Assembly: GCA_963816435.1 (NCBI GenBank) | Contig: CAWFKS010000023.1 | Coordinates: 1-64,000, forward strand | From: CAWFKS01 sp963816435 | GTDB lineage: Bacteria > Pseudomonadota > Alphaproteobacteria > Rhizobiales > Rhizobiaceae | Direction of reading: 5' to 3' | Length of the DNA stretch: 64,000 bases | Shown: positions 10,469-20,218 of the stretch, piece after piece | How the letters are laid out: the number at the start of each line of letters is the position of its first letter | Numbering within the stretch: position 1 is the first letter of the stretch | Notes under the pieces: model-generated | What the model saw: the letters and a program-made list of their open reading frames with translations, nothing else | Database searches by the model: none | What the model was told of the DNA's origin: nothing | Translations under genes and position numbers: made by a program

Positions 10469-10483
10469 GTTCCAGTTGTGTTC
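10469..10483. promoter_or_regulatory. LexA operator (SOS box) upstream of lexA
   Basis: GTTC-CAGTTGT-GTTC matches exactly the alphaproteobacterial SOS box GTTC-N7-GTTC. It is centred 82 bases before the lexA start. The direct-repeat form differs from the palindromic enterobacterial box, supporting the taxonomic reading. Confidence 0.85.
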
Positions 10484-10538
10484 TGCAACCGTTTAAATTT
10501 TCGTGAACTTGTTCAGATTCGGGAAACCATGGCGCCGG

Positions 10539-11744
10539 TCAGCGCAGCATGAGCACCCGGCAAGGCGCGCCGCGCGAGGCCGCCGGCGCGAAGGGTTCGC
10601 GCACGATCAGCGCGTTGGCGGCCGCAAGCGTCGTCAGCATCGAGGAGTCCTGCACCTCGAACGGAGTGGCCACCAGTCCGTCGCCCGTCGGCAGGGCACT
10701 GGCGCGGACATAATCCTGGCGCTGGTCGTTCTCGCGCATGTCGGCGCCCAGTATCGCCGGGCGCAGGTCGGGCGCGTGGTCGCGGCCGGCCAGCCGCGCG
10801 ATCAGCGGGCGCAGGAACAAATGCGCGCACACCAGGCTGGACACCGGATTGCCGGGCAGGCCCAGCACCCGCGTTGCCCCGAAACTGCCGACCATCAGCG
10901 GCTTTCCGGGCCGCATGGCGATCTTCCAGAAGTCGAGCTCCATGCCGGCGTCCGACAGCGTCTCGCGCACCAGGTCGTGCTCGCCGACGGAGGCGCCGCC
11001 GAGCGTCACGATGATGTCGGCGCCGGCCTCGCGCGCCTTCGCCACGGCAGATGCGATCGCCGGGCGCTCGTCAGGCACGATGCCGAGATCGAGTATGTCG
11101 GCGCCGTCGGCGCGCGCCAGCGCGGCGATGCCGAAGCCGTTCGAGGCGACGATCTGGTCCGGGCCGACCTCGCTGCCGGGCGCCACCAGTTCGCTGCCCG
11201 TCGCCAGCACCGCCACCAGCGGCTTTTTCACGACCGCCAGCCGCGGATGGTTGCCGGCGGCGGCCAGCGACAGGGCGGCGGGGTCGAGCTCGCGTCCGCC
11301 GGTGAGCAGCAGGTCGCCTTCGGCGAAGTCGAGCCCGGCGCGGCGGATATGCCTGCCCCTGGCGGTCGCCTCCAGCGCCTCGACGGTGGTCTCGTCGATG
11401 CGGTTGGCGTCTTCCTGCAAAAGCACGGTGTCCGCGCCCTCGGGCACCGGCGCACCGGTGAAGATGCGCACGGCCTCGCCGGGGCCGAGCGTACCCGCGA
11501 AGCGCCGGCCGGCCGGGGCGGCGCCCGTCACGGTGAGCCTGGCGGGAACGGTCGCGATGTCGGCGGCGCGAACGGCATAGCCGTCCATGGCGGAGGCGTC
11601 GAAGGGCGGCTGCGTGCGCAGCGCCACGACGTCTTCGGCCAGGATGCGCCCGCCGGCGTCCTTCAGCGCGACAGCCTCGCCGGGCAGCCGCTCGACACGA
11701 TCGAGCAGCCGCTCCAGCGCCTCGGCGACCGGCAGCAGCGCCAT
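10539..11744 (-). CDS. moeA: Molybdopterin molybdenumtransferase
   Basis: MoeA (401 residues) inserts molybdate into adenylylated molybdopterin in the last step of molybdenum cofactor synthesis. Visible are the N-terminal PPFDASAMDGYAVRAAD, IFTGAPVPEGADTVLLQED, the MoCF-binding core ATGSELV followed later by GGASVGEHD, and GLPGNPVSSLVCAHLF. Four bases separate its start from the moaC stop, so the two are co-transcribed. It closes the minus-strand run ppiD-trpD-trpC-moaC-moeA. Confidence 0.97.
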   Translation of the reverse strand: MALLPVAEALERLLDRVERLPGEAVALKDAGGRILAEDVVALRTQPPFDASAMDGYAVRAADIATVPARLTVTGAAPAGRRFAGTLGPGEAVRIFTGAPVPEGADTVLLQEDANRIDETTVEALEATARGRHIRRAGLDFAEGDLLLTGGRELDPAALSLAAAGNHPRLAVVKKPLVAVLATGSELVAPGSEVGPDQIVASNGFGIAALARADGADILDLGIVPDERPAIASAVAKAREAGADIIVTLGGASVGEHDLVRETLSDAGMELDFWKIAMRPGKPLMVGSFGATRVLGLPGNPVSSLVCAHLFLRPLIARLAGRDHAPDLRPAILGADMRENDQRQDYVRASALPTGDGLVATPFEVQDSSMLTTLAAANALIVREPFAPAASRGAPCRVLMLR

Positions 11745-11748
11745 CGGC

Positions 11749-12243
11749 TCAGCCTTCGCCGCGGCGGTAGTGGCCGGAGCGTCCGCCGCTCTTTTCGGAA
11801 AGCCTGATCTCGCCGATCTCCATGCCGCGGTCGATCGCCTTGGCCATGTCGTAGATCGTCAGGCAGGCGACGGACACGGCCGTCAGCGCCTCCATCTCGA
11901 CGCCCGTCCTGCCGCTGACGCGAGCGAGCGCGGTGACGCGCAGGCCGGGCAGCGCCTCGTCGGGCTCGATCTCGACCGAGACCTTGTTCAGCATCAGCGG
12001 ATGGCAGAGCGGGATGAGTTCGTGCGTCTTCTTCGCCGCCATGATGCCGGCGATGCGGGCGGTGCCCAGCACGTCGCCCTTCTTGGCGTCGCCGGCGCGG
12101 ATGGTGGCCAGCGTCTCGGGCTTCATGCGAACGAGCCCGGTCGCCACCGCCGTGCGCTCGGTCTCCGGCTTGTCGCCGACATCGACCATGTTGGCCTCGC
12201 CGGAGCGGCCGAGATGGGTGAGGGAAGGGGCCTCGTCAGCCAT
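11749..12243 (-). CDS. moaC: Cyclic pyranopterin monophosphate synthase
   Basis: MoaC (164 residues) acts after MoaA to form cyclic pyranopterin monophosphate from GTP-derived 3',8-cyclo-7,8-dihydro-GTP. The sequence begins MADEAPSLTHLGRSGEANMVDVG and contains the active-site stretch THELIPLCHPLMLNKV and GRTGVEMEALTAVSVA. The ATG at 12243 is chosen because conservation starts there, although the frame is open upstream inside trpC. It is 5 bases from the trpC stop and 4 from moeA. Confidence 0.97.
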   Translation of the reverse strand: MADEAPSLTHLGRSGEANMVDVGDKPETERTAVATGLVRMKPETLATIRAGDAKKGDVLGTARIAGIMAAKKTHELIPLCHPLMLNKVSVEIEPDEALPGLRVTALARVSGRTGVEMEALTAVSVACLTIYDMAKAIDRGMEIGEIRLSEKSGGRSGHYRRGEG

Positions 12244-12248
12244 CTCGC

Positions 12249-13070
12249 TCACGCGCTCGCGCGCAGGGTTTCGCGCCCGCCGCCTTCGATCAGCCGCCGC
12301 GTCGCGGCGGTCACGTCGTCCTGGCGCATCAGGCTCTCGCCGACGAGGAAGCAGCCGATGCCGTGGCGGGCAAGACGCGCGCAATCCTCATGCGTGAAGA
12401 TGCCGCTTTCGCCGACCAGCAGCCTGTCCTCCGGCGCCATCGCGGCAAGCCGCTCGGAGGTTTCGAGCGTGGTCTCGAAGGTCCGCAGGTTGCGATTGTT
12501 GATGCCGAACAACGGCGAGGAGAGCCGCAGCGCACGCTCCATCTCGGCCTCGTCGTGAACCTCGACCAGCACGTCCATGCCGAGCGCCAGCGCCTCGTCC
12601 TCGAGGCTCCGTGCATCGTCATCGGCGAGGCACGCCATGATCAGCAGGATCGCGTCGGCGCCCCAGCTTCTCGCCTCGTGCACCTGGTAGGTGTCGAACA
12701 TGAAGTCCTTGCGCAGCGCGGGCAGGGCGGTCGCCTCGCGTGCCGCGGTCAGGAACCCGGGTGCGCCCTGGAACGACGGCGTGTCGGTCAGCACCGAAAG
12801 GCAGGCAGCACCTCCGTCCTCGTACTGGCGCGCCAGCGAAGGCGGATCGAAGTCGGCGCGGATCAGGCCCTTCGAGGGGCTGGCCTTCTTGACCTCGGCG
12901 ATCAGCCCGTAGCGGCCGTCGTCCCGCGTGCGGCGCAATGCGTCGAGAAAGCCGCGCGGCGCGGAAGCCTCCCGCGCCTTCGCCTTCACCTCGGCGAGCG
13001 GCAGGCGCGCCTTGGCGGCCGCGATCTCCTCGCGCTTGTAGGCCTCTATTCTTTTCAGGATGTCGGCCAC
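12249..13070 (-). CDS. trpC: Indole-3-glycerol phosphate synthase
   Basis: TIM-barrel enzyme (273 residues) that closes the indole ring in tryptophan biosynthesis. Signatures are MADILKRIEAYKREEIAAAK at the start, LIAEVKKASPSKG with the catalytic Lys, ALRKDFMFDTYQVHEAR, INNRNLRTFE, and LLVGESGIFTHEDC. It starts 14 bases after the trpD stop in the same operon. Confidence 0.97.
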   Translation of the reverse strand: MADILKRIEAYKREEIAAAKARLPLAEVKAKAREASAPRGFLDALRRTRDDGRYGLIAEVKKASPSKGLIRADFDPPSLARQYEDGGAACLSVLTDTPSFQGAPGFLTAAREATALPALRKDFMFDTYQVHEARSWGADAILLIMACLADDDARSLEDEALALGMDVLVEVHDEAEMERALRLSSPLFGINNRNLRTFETTLETSERLAAMAPEDRLLVGESGIFTHEDCARLARHGIGCFLVGESLMRQDDVTAATRRLIEGGGRETLRASA

Positions 13071-13083
13071 CTGCGTCCTCTCC

Positions 13084-14095
13084 TCAACCGTTGGAGACGG
13101 CGATCAGCCGTTCGAGCGCGGTATGCGCGTTGCCCTGGTCGACTGCGTTCGCGGCCATTTCGACGCCTTCCTTCAGCGTCGACGCGCGCCCCGCCACGAC
13201 CAGCGTGCCGCCGGCATTGAGCAGCGCGATCTCCCGATACGCGTTCTTCTCGCCCTTCAGCACGGCCAGAAGCGCGCGGGCGTTGTGGGCGGCGTCGCCG
13301 CCGGTCAGTTCAGGCGGCTCGACGCGCTTCAGGCCGACCTCTTCCGGCGTCACCTCGAAGGTGGTGACGGTAGCCGTTTTCGAGTGCCGCCACCCGCGTC
13401 GCGCCGGTCGTCGTCATCTCGTCCAGCCCGTTGCCGTGGACCACCCAGACGGCTTCCGAGCCGAGCCCCTTCAGCACGTGTGCCAGCGGTTCCACCCATT
13501 CGGGCGCGAACACGCCGACGAGCTGGCGCTTCACGCCGGCCGGGTTGGACAGCGGCCCGAGCAGGTTGAAGATCGTGCGGGTGCCGAGCTCGACGCGGCT
13601 GGGGCCGACGAAGCGCATGGCGGCGTGGTGGGCGGGCGCGAACATGAAGCCGAGCCCGGCCTCGCGGATGCAGGCGGCGATGCGCTGCGGGCCGATCTCT
13701 ATGTTGATGCCGAGGGCGGCCAGCGTGTCGGCCGCGCCGGAGCGCGAGGAAAGCGCCCTGTTGCCATGCTTGGCGACGGGAACGCCGGCACCTGCGACGA
13801 TGAAGGCTGCCGCCGTCGACACGTTGTAGGAGCCGGAGCCGTCGCCGCCGGTGCCGACGATGTCGATGGCGCCGGCGGGCGCTTCGACCGGCAGCATCTT
13901 GGCGCGCATCGTGGCGACGGCGCCGGAGATCTCGTCGACCGTCTCGCCGCGCACCCTCAGCGCCATCAGGAAGCCGCCGATCTGGCTCGGCGTGGCCTCG
14001 CCCGACATCATGATCGAGAAGGCGTCGCGCGCCTCCTCGAAGCTCAGGGCCCTGCCGCCGGCGACCGCGGCGATATGGCTCTTGAAATCGGCCAT
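13084..14095 (-). pseudogene. trpD: Anthranilate phosphoribosyltransferase, one-base frameshift as sequenced
   Basis: TrpD transfers phosphoribosyl to anthranilate. The N-terminal three quarters (14095 to about 13376) is intact: VGTGGDGSGSYNVSTAAA binds PRPP, followed by KHGNRALSSRSGAAD and FMFAPAHHAAMRFV. At 13368-13376 one extra base changes AALENGTVTTFEV to AALENGYRHH. The C-terminal 90 residues (EEVGLKRVEPPELTGGDAA) continue in the next frame to 13084. Removing one base gives 336 residues, the usual length. Because trpC and the rest of the operon are intact, a sequencing error is the simplest explanation; as written, the protein would end with an unrelated tail. Confidence 0.9.
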
Positions 14096-14109
14096 CGTCC
14101 TTCCCGGCG

Positions 14110-15999
14110 CTAGAATGCCATCGCGCGGTCGATGGCGTTGCGGTTGATGCGCACGTCGTACTTGCCCTGCAGGCGCGCCACGAGCTGGTCGAGCAGGTCG
14201 TTGCTCATTCCTTCGGAGAAGTTCTTGCGGCTGGCCTCGGGGATCGTGTCGGGGCCGGACGCCGCCGGCTCCACGGCCTGCGTGACCTTCATCAGGATCT
14301 TGCCGTCGCCTTCGGGCGTCGGGGCCACCGCCGTCTTGCCGGGGCTGACGGAAAAGGCCGCCTGCACGCCGGCCTTGCCCATGTCGGTGTCCTCCTTGCC
14401 GCGGGTCAGGCCGCGCTTGATATCGCTCTGAAGCTGCAATTCCCCGGCGACTTCCGACATGGACTTTCCGTCGTCCACCTGCTTGCGCAATTCGGCGACC
14501 TTGTCGTCGAGGCGCTTGTCGGCCTCCTGTGCCTTCCAGTCGGCGACGACCTTGTCGTGAACCTCGTCCAGCGTGCGGTCGCGCGCCGGGGTGACGCCCT
14601 GGACCTCGTAGAACAGGAACCCGGAGGGGCCGATGCTGAGCGACGGGTTCTCGACGTCGACGTCGGTGGAGAACACCTCGTTCAGCAGTTCGTCCTGGTC
14701 GGGCAGGTCCTTGACCTTCTCGCCGTCCGGCGTCGTGGCGTCCTGGCTGATGGCGTCGATCGTGTGCACGTCGAGATGCAGCTTGTCGGCGGCCTCCTTC
14801 ATCGTGGCGCCGCCGGCACGCGCATCCTCGTAGGAATCGTGCACGTCGAAGATGACGCGGCTCGCCTCGTCGAGCGCCAGTTCGTGGCGGATGTCGGCCT
14901 TCACCTCGTCATAGGGCTTGACCGTCTCCGGCTGCACGTCGCTGACGCGCACCAGCACGGGGCCGAAATTGCCGTTGACGACATCGCTGACCTGGCCCTG
15001 GTCTAGCGAGAACGCGGCATCGGCGACTGCCTCGTCGGCGACCTGCTGCTTGGTGAAGGTGCCGAGCTGCACGTCGTCCATCGTCTTGCCCTGGTCCTTG
15101 ACGATGTCCTCGAAGGTCTTGCTGCCGGAGCGGATGGCGTCGAGTGCCTTCTGCGCGGCGTCCTTGTCGGCGAACACGACCTGCTGGATCGTGCGCTTCT
15201 CGGGCTCGGTGTAGCGGGCCTTGTTCTTGTCGTAGTAGTCCTTGACCTGCTGGTCGAGGATGGCGCCTTCGTCGGCGATGTCCGACGGCTCCAGCTTGAT
15301 ATACGAGAACTTGCGGTATTCGGGCGCGGAATAGTCGGACTTGTGCGCGTCGAAATAGGTCTTCAGCTGGTCGTCCGTCGGTTCCGGGATCGGCTGCACC
15401 ACCGACTTCGGGATGGCGACGTATTCGACGGTACGGTCCTCGCCCTGGTAGAGCGACAGCGCGTTCAGGAAGGTATCGGGCACGGTCAGTCCGTCGGAAA
15501 CGGCGTCGACGATCTGCTGGCGCACCGCGACCTCTTCGCGATTCTTCAGATAGTCTTCCGGCTTCATCCCGACCTGGCGCAGCACGTATTCGAAGCGCTG
15601 GCGGTCGAAACTGCCGTCCGGCCCCTGGAAGGCGGGATCGTCCGCCGTCAGCTTGGCCACCCGGTCCTCCGACACGCCGAGCTTCATCTGGCGCGCCTCC
15701 TCGTCGAGCACGGCGCCGGCGACGAGCTGCGCCAGCACCTGCTGGTCGAGGCCGAGGGCCACCGCCTGCTCGCGCGTCAGCCGCGTGCCGAACTGCCGCG
15801 ACATGGCGGCGATCTGGCGATCGTAGGCGAGGCGATACTCGGTCGCAGAGACCGTGGTGCCGCCGGCAACGATGACGTCGGTGCTGCCGCTGCCGGTGAT
15901 GCGGCCGGCGATGCCCCACACGGCGAAGCTCAGAATGAGCAGGCCGAGCAGGATCTTGGCGACCCAGCTTCCGGCGGCATTTCTAAGAGAATCGAGCAT
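14110..15999 (-). CDS. ppiD: Membrane-anchored periplasmic peptidyl-prolyl isomerase (PpiD/SurA type)
   Basis: A 629-residue folding factor for exported proteins. One N-terminal membrane helix (ILLGLLILSFAVWGIAG, about residues 16-32) anchors it; a SurA-N-like chaperone region (residues 40-180) is followed by a parvulin domain near residues 250-350, with the rest periplasmic. The start MLDSLRNAAGSWVAKIL at 15999 is where similarity begins; the frame is open upstream into tpiA on the other strand. It heads the operon with trpD (14 bases apart) and is divergent from tpiA. Confidence 0.93.
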   Translation of the reverse strand: MLDSLRNAAGSWVAKILLGLLILSFAVWGIAGRITGSGSTDVIVAGGTTVSATEYRLAYDRQIAAMSRQFGTRLTREQAVALGLDQQVLAQLVAGAVLDEEARQMKLGVSEDRVAKLTADDPAFQGPDGSFDRQRFEYVLRQVGMKPEDYLKNREEVAVRQQIVDAVSDGLTVPDTFLNALSLYQGEDRTVEYVAIPKSVVQPIPEPTDDQLKTYFDAHKSDYSAPEYRKFSYIKLEPSDIADEGAILDQQVKDYYDKNKARYTEPEKRTIQQVVFADKDAAQKALDAIRSGSKTFEDIVKDQGKTMDDVQLGTFTKQQVADEAVADAAFSLDQGQVSDVVNGNFGPVLVRVSDVQPETVKPYDEVKADIRHELALDEASRVIFDVHDSYEDARAGGATMKEAADKLHLDVHTIDAISQDATTPDGEKVKDLPDQDELLNEVFSTDVDVENPSLSIGPSGFLFYEVQGVTPARDRTLDEVHDKVVADWKAQEADKRLDDKVAELRKQVDDGKSMSEVAGELQLQSDIKRGLTRGKEDTDMGKAGVQAAFSVSPGKTAVAPTPEGDGKILMKVTQAVEPAASGPDTIPEASRKNFSEGMSNDLLDQLVARLQGKYDVRINRNAIDRAMAF

Positions 16000-16140
16000 T
16001 TGTGGTTCGTTGGTCCCGGAATTTGCCACTTTTGGGCTTTGCGGGAGGCAATAGCGTCCTTCACAGCCACTGTCGATTGCTTTGTGGCGGGTTTTTGGTA
16101 GTGAGAACCCTCGCCAGAAGCAGCGAAAGGACTTGCGGCA

Positions 16141-16905
16141 ATGACGGTGACGATCCGCCCGCTGGTGGCCGGCAACTGGAAGATGAACGGCACGAGCGCC
16201 TCGCTCGCCGAGATCATGCTGATCGGCAAGGGCTTCACCGGCAGCACGCGTTTCGAAGCCGATGCCGCACTTTGCGTTCCCGCGACGCTTTTGGCGCGCA
16301 CAGCCGACATATTGTCGACCACCGACGTCAGGGCCGGTGGCCAGGACTGCCATGCCGAGGCCAGCGGCGCCCACACCGGCGACATCTCGGCCGAGATGCT
16401 GAAGGACGCCGGCGCGTCGTTCGTCATCGTCGGCCATTCCGAGCGGCGCGCCGACCACGGCGAGACCAACGAGCAGGTCTGCGCCAAGACCGAGGCTGCG
16501 TGGCGCGGCGGGCTGGTCGCCATCCTCTGCATCGGCGAAACGCGCGAGCAGCGCGAGGCCGGAGACACGCTGGACGTGCTGTCGGGGCAGCTTCAGGGGT
16601 CGCTGCCCGGCGGCGCGAACCACGGCAACACGGTCATCGCCTACGAACCGGTCTGGGCGATCGGGACCGGCCTCACGCCAACACCGGAGGACGTGGCGGA
16701 GGCGCACGGCCACATCCGCGCCGAGCTCAACAAGCTGGTCGGCGAGGAGGCGAACCGCATGCGCATCCTCTACGGCGGATCGGTGAAGCCGTCGAACGCG
16801 GCCGAACTCATGGGCATCGACAACGTCAACGGCGCGCTCATCGGCGGCGCCAGCCTCAAGGCGTCGGACTTCCTCGCCATCGCCGAGGTCTACGCCCAGT
16901 CGTGA
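16141..16905 (+). CDS. tpiA: Triosephosphate isomerase
   Basis: Glycolytic TIM-barrel enzyme (254 residues) interconverting dihydroxyacetone phosphate and glyceraldehyde 3-phosphate. Catalytic residues are visible: Lys in VAGNWKMNG, His in IVGHSERR, Glu in AYEPVWAIGTG, and the phosphate-binding YGGSVKPSN. AAGGAC precedes the ATG. Divergent from ppiD, with the shared promoters in 16000-16140. Confidence 0.98.
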   Translation: MTVTIRPLVAGNWKMNGTSASLAEIMLIGKGFTGSTRFEADAALCVPATLLARTADILSTTDVRAGGQDCHAEASGAHTGDISAEMLKDAGASFVIVGHSERRADHGETNEQVCAKTEAAWRGGLVAILCIGETREQREAGDTLDVLSGQLQGSLPGGANHGNTVIAYEPVWAIGTGLTPTPEDVAEAHGHIRAELNKLVGEEANRMRILYGGSVKPSNAAELMGIDNVNGALIGGASLKASDFLAIAEVYAQS

Positions 16906-17095
16906 CGGGCTTCGCCCCGGCCGCGTTTGACTGCGGCTTGCGGCACTCCCATATGGCGGAGGCCGCCGATTCCCGCCGGCGCGGGTCGGCGGGACTTGGA
17001 AAAGCCATCAAAGGCGTGTAAGGCCCGCCCCTGAATTCCTTTCCCGGCCCGCGAGCCGGGCTCCCAGAACCGAGACAGACTTCCCGGACCGCAAC

Positions 17096-17548
17096 ATGGA
17101 AACCATTGTCATCGTCATCCATCTGATGGTCGTCGTGGCGCTCGTCGGCGTTGTGCTTCTGCAGCGCTCCGAGGGCGGCGGCCTGGGGATCGGCGGCGGT
17201 TCCGGCTTCATGACGGCGCGCGGCGCCGCCAACGCGCTCACCCGCGCCACCGCCATTCTGGCGGCGGCGTTCTTCGCCACTTCTCTCGGCCTGTCGATCA
17301 TGGCGCGCTACGGCTCGCAGCCGATCGACATCCTCGACCGCGTTCCCGTCCAGAGCGGCCAGTCGCAGCAGCAGGGCGGCCAGAACGGCGTGCTCGACCA
17401 GCTCGGCGGCGAGCCCGCCGACAAGGATCCGGCCACGCAGACCGGCCAGGCTCCGGCCGACCAGGCACCGGCGACGCAAACCGACCAGGCGCCTGCCGCT
17501 CCCGCGCAGCCGGCCGAACCCGCGCAGCCGGCCGTCCCCAACCAGTAA
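17096..17548 (+). CDS. secG: Preprotein translocase subunit SecG
   Basis: Small subunit of the SecYEG channel (150 residues). Two membrane helices, METIVIVIHLMVVVALVGVV and one near residues 53-70, flank the conserved LLQRSEGGGLGIGGG and FMTARGAANALTRATAIL. A C-terminal tail (residues 85-150) is rich in Ala, Pro and Gln with repeated DQAPATQT-like units, longer than in enterobacteria but common in rhizobia. It lies between tpiA and pyrG, as in related genomes. Confidence 0.95.
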   Translation: METIVIVIHLMVVVALVGVVLLQRSEGGGLGIGGGSGFMTARGAANALTRATAILAAAFFATSLGLSIMARYGSQPIDILDRVPVQSGQSQQQGGQNGVLDQLGGEPADKDPATQTGQAPADQAPATQTDQAPAAPAQPAEPAQPAVPNQ

Positions 17549-17714
17549 TCGGCGCCCGCGTCGTTTCGACGCGCATGCGTTCGCGAGCGGTCCTCGCAGC
17601 GCACAAATGCGCTTGAGCGGCGACGCGGCGTCGGCTAAAAGCTTACTCCACGTCAGCCGCCCCGCCACCAGGGCCGGGCCGCGCGGCGGGGATCGTCATT
17701 TTCGGAGCATTGGA

Positions 17715-18431
17715 ATGTTCACGCGGGGCATCGTTCTCGCAGGCCTGCTGGCAGGTCTGTTCTTCGGCGCACCGGCATTCGCCGGCAGCAAGGTGCAAAA
17801 GGTGGCCGCGCCGGCCGTTGAGACGAATTCGGGCGAACTGCGCAGCACGACGAAGCCGACCGGCTTTCTCGGCCTGTTCGGCATGAAGACCGACTATCTG
17901 CCGCAGACGCGGGCACTCGACGCCGAGCTCGAGAAGAAGCAGGCGCGCAAGACCTTCAAGGTCAGGCCGGAATTCGTGCCGCAGGTCGTCGAATATCGCA
18001 GCGGCTACGATCGCGGCACGATCGTCATCGACACGAAGGAACGGCGGCTCTACCTGGTCGAATCCGCGACCAAGGCGCGCCGCTACGCCATCGCGGTCGG
18101 CCGCGAGGGGCTGGAGTTCAAGGGAAAGGCCACGATCGGCGACAAGCAGGAGTGGCCGCGCTGGATTCCCACCAAGGACATGCAGAAGCGCGAGCCGGCC
18201 AAATACGGCCGCTACAAGGACGGCATGGACGGCAGCCCCGACAATCCGCTCGGCGCGCGGGCCATGTATCTCTACCAGGGCAAGCGCGACACCCATGTGC
18301 GCATCCACGGCACCAACCAGCCGCAGACGATCGGCACCAACTCGTCGAACGGCTGCTTCCGCATGATCAACGAGCACGTGATGGATCTCTACAGCCGCGT
18401 GCGCGTCGGCGCGCCGGTGGTCGTGCTTTAG
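17715..18431 (+). CDS. L,D-transpeptidase (YkuD family), exported
   Basis: Periplasmic enzyme (238 residues) of the family that makes 3-3 peptidoglycan cross-links or attaches proteins to the wall. A signal peptide (MFTRGIVLAGLLAGLFFGAPAFA) leads to a linker and a YkuD domain from about residue 100, with HIRIHGTN-type motif VRIHGTNQPQ and catalytic Cys in SSNGCFRMIN. The ATG at 17715 is chosen because it begins the signal peptide. A terminator follows at 18458. A second, shorter YkuD protein is encoded at 37784-38216. Confidence 0.92.
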   Translation: MFTRGIVLAGLLAGLFFGAPAFAGSKVQKVAAPAVETNSGELRSTTKPTGFLGLFGMKTDYLPQTRALDAELEKKQARKTFKVRPEFVPQVVEYRSGYDRGTIVIDTKERRLYLVESATKARRYAIAVGREGLEFKGKATIGDKQEWPRWIPTKDMQKREPAKYGRYKDGMDGSPDNPLGARAMYLYQGKRDTHVRIHGTNQPQTIGTNSSNGCFRMINEHVMDLYSRVRVGAPVVVL

Positions 18432-18457
18432 GCGCGACCCCGCCAATCGCTTCTGAG

Positions 18458-18484
18458 AGAGCCGGCGCAAGCCGGCTTTTTCGT
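18458..18484 (+). terminator. Rho-independent terminator after the L,D-transpeptidase
   Basis: AGCCGGC (18460-18466) pairs with GCCGGCT (18471-18477) around a GCAA tetraloop, followed by TTTTTCG. It separates the transpeptidase from pyrG. Confidence 0.85.
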
Positions 18485-18574
18485 TGCAAGCGGTTTTTCT
18501 CGCGCTGGATAAATCGGCCCGGTCGGAGTTTTTTGCTGGCGGAATCGCCAGCGCGGCGTTAAGCCCTGACTCCC

Positions 18575-20203
18575 ATGGCGCGATACGTATTCATTACCGG
18601 CGGCGTGGTTTCCTCCCTCGGAAAAGGCATTGCCGCGGCCGCCCTGGCGGCCCTTCTGCAGGCGCGCGGCTACCGCGTCAGGCTGAGGAAACTCGACCCC
18701 TATCTCAACGTCGATCCCGGCACGATGTCGCCGTACCAGCACGGCGAGGTGTTCGTCACCGACGACGGGGCGGAGACCGATCTCGATCTCGGCCACTACG
18801 AGCGCTTCACCGGGCGTTCGGCCAACCAGGCCGACAACATCACCACCGGGCGCATCTACAAGAACATCATCGAGCGCGAGCGACGCGGCGACTATCTCGG
18901 CGCCACCGTGCAGGTGATCCCGCACGTCACCGACGAGATCAAGCACTTCATCCTCGACGGCAACGACGACTACGATTTCGTGCTGTGCGAGATCGGCGGC
19001 ACGGTCGGTGACATCGAGGCGATGCCGTTCCTGGAGGCGATCCGCCAGCTCGGCAACGAGCTGCCGCGCGGCGGGGCCGTCTACATCCACCTGACGCTGA
19101 TGCCGTGGATTCCGGCGGCCGGCGAACTGAAGACCAAGCCGACGCAGCACTCGGTCAAGGAGCTGCGCTCCATCGGCATCGCGCCGGACATTCTCCTGGT
19201 GCGCGCCGACCGCAAGATCCCCAACGACGAGCGGCGCAAGCTTTCGCTGTTCTGCAACGTGCGCGAATCCGCCGTCATCCAGGCGCTCGACGTCGCCAAC
19301 ATCTACGACGTGCCGATCGCCTACCATCAGGAGGGGCTGGACGGCGAAGTGCTGGCCGCCTTCGGCATCGACCCGGCGCCGAAGCCGCGCATGGAGCGCT
19401 GGCAGGAGGTCTCGGACCGCATCCACAACCCGGAGGGCGAGGTCACCATCGCGGTGGTCGGCAAGTACACCGGGCTGAAGGACGCCTACAAGTCGCTCAA
19501 CGAGGCGCTGACCCATGGCGGCATGGCCAACCGGGTGCGCGTCAAGCTCGAATGGATCGAGAGCGAGATCTTCGAGCAGGAAGACCCGGCGCCGTGGCTG
19601 GAAAAGGTGCACGGCATCCTCGTGCCCGGCGGCTTCGGCGAACGCGGCTCGGAAGGCAAGATCCTGGCGGCGCGGTTCGCGCGCGAACGCAAGGTGCCGT
19701 ATTTCGGCATCTGCTTCGGCATGCAGATGGCCTGCATCGAGGCGGCGCGGTCGCTGGCCGGCATCGAGAAGGCTTCTTCGAGCGAATTCGGCCCGACCGG
19801 CGAGCCGGTGGTCGGCCTGCTGACCGAATGGCTGAAGGGCAACATGCTGGAAAAGCGGCAGGCGGCGGGCGATCTCGGCGGCACGATGCGTCTCGGCGCC
19901 TACGAGGCGCGGCTCGCCGAAGGGTCGCGGATCGCCGAAATCTACGGTGAGACGATCATCTCGGAGCGCCACCGCCACCGCTACGAGGTCAATATCGACT
20001 ACAAGGAGCGGCTGGAATCCTGCGGGCTTTCGTTCGCCGGCATGTCGCCCGACGGCGTGCTGCCCGAGACGATCGAATACCCCGACCATCCCTGGTTCAT
20101 CGGCGTCCAGTACCATCCGGAGCTGAAGAGCCGGCCGTTCGAGCCGCATCCGCTGTTCGCAAGCTTCATCGCGGCCGCCGTCGAGCAGAGCCGGCTGGTC
20201 TGA
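18575..20203 (+). CDS. pyrG: CTP synthase
   Basis: Glutamine-dependent amination of UTP to CTP (542 residues). The N-terminal synthetase domain starts MARYVFITGGVVSSLGKGIA with the P-loop-like SSLGKG, and contains KLDPYLNVDPGTMSP and CEIGGTVGDIE. The C-terminal glutamine amidotransferase has nucleophile Cys in GICFGMQMACIE and the His/Glu pair in VQYHPELKSRP. Full length with no lesions. Convergent with the LysE gene 15 bases downstream. Confidence 0.98.
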   Translation: MARYVFITGGVVSSLGKGIAAAALAALLQARGYRVRLRKLDPYLNVDPGTMSPYQHGEVFVTDDGAETDLDLGHYERFTGRSANQADNITTGRIYKNIIERERRGDYLGATVQVIPHVTDEIKHFILDGNDDYDFVLCEIGGTVGDIEAMPFLEAIRQLGNELPRGGAVYIHLTLMPWIPAAGELKTKPTQHSVKELRSIGIAPDILLVRADRKIPNDERRKLSLFCNVRESAVIQALDVANIYDVPIAYHQEGLDGEVLAAFGIDPAPKPRMERWQEVSDRIHNPEGEVTIAVVGKYTGLKDAYKSLNEALTHGGMANRVRVKLEWIESEIFEQEDPAPWLEKVHGILVPGGFGERGSEGKILAARFARERKVPYFGICFGMQMACIEAARSLAGIEKASSSEFGPTGEPVVGLLTEWLKGNMLEKRQAAGDLGGTMRLGAYEARLAEGSRIAEIYGETIISERHRHRYEVNIDYKERLESCGLSFAGMSPDGVLPETIEYPDHPWFIGVQYHPELKSRPFEPHPLFASFIAAAVEQSRLV

Positions 20204-20218
20204 CGCGCTTCTGCGCCG

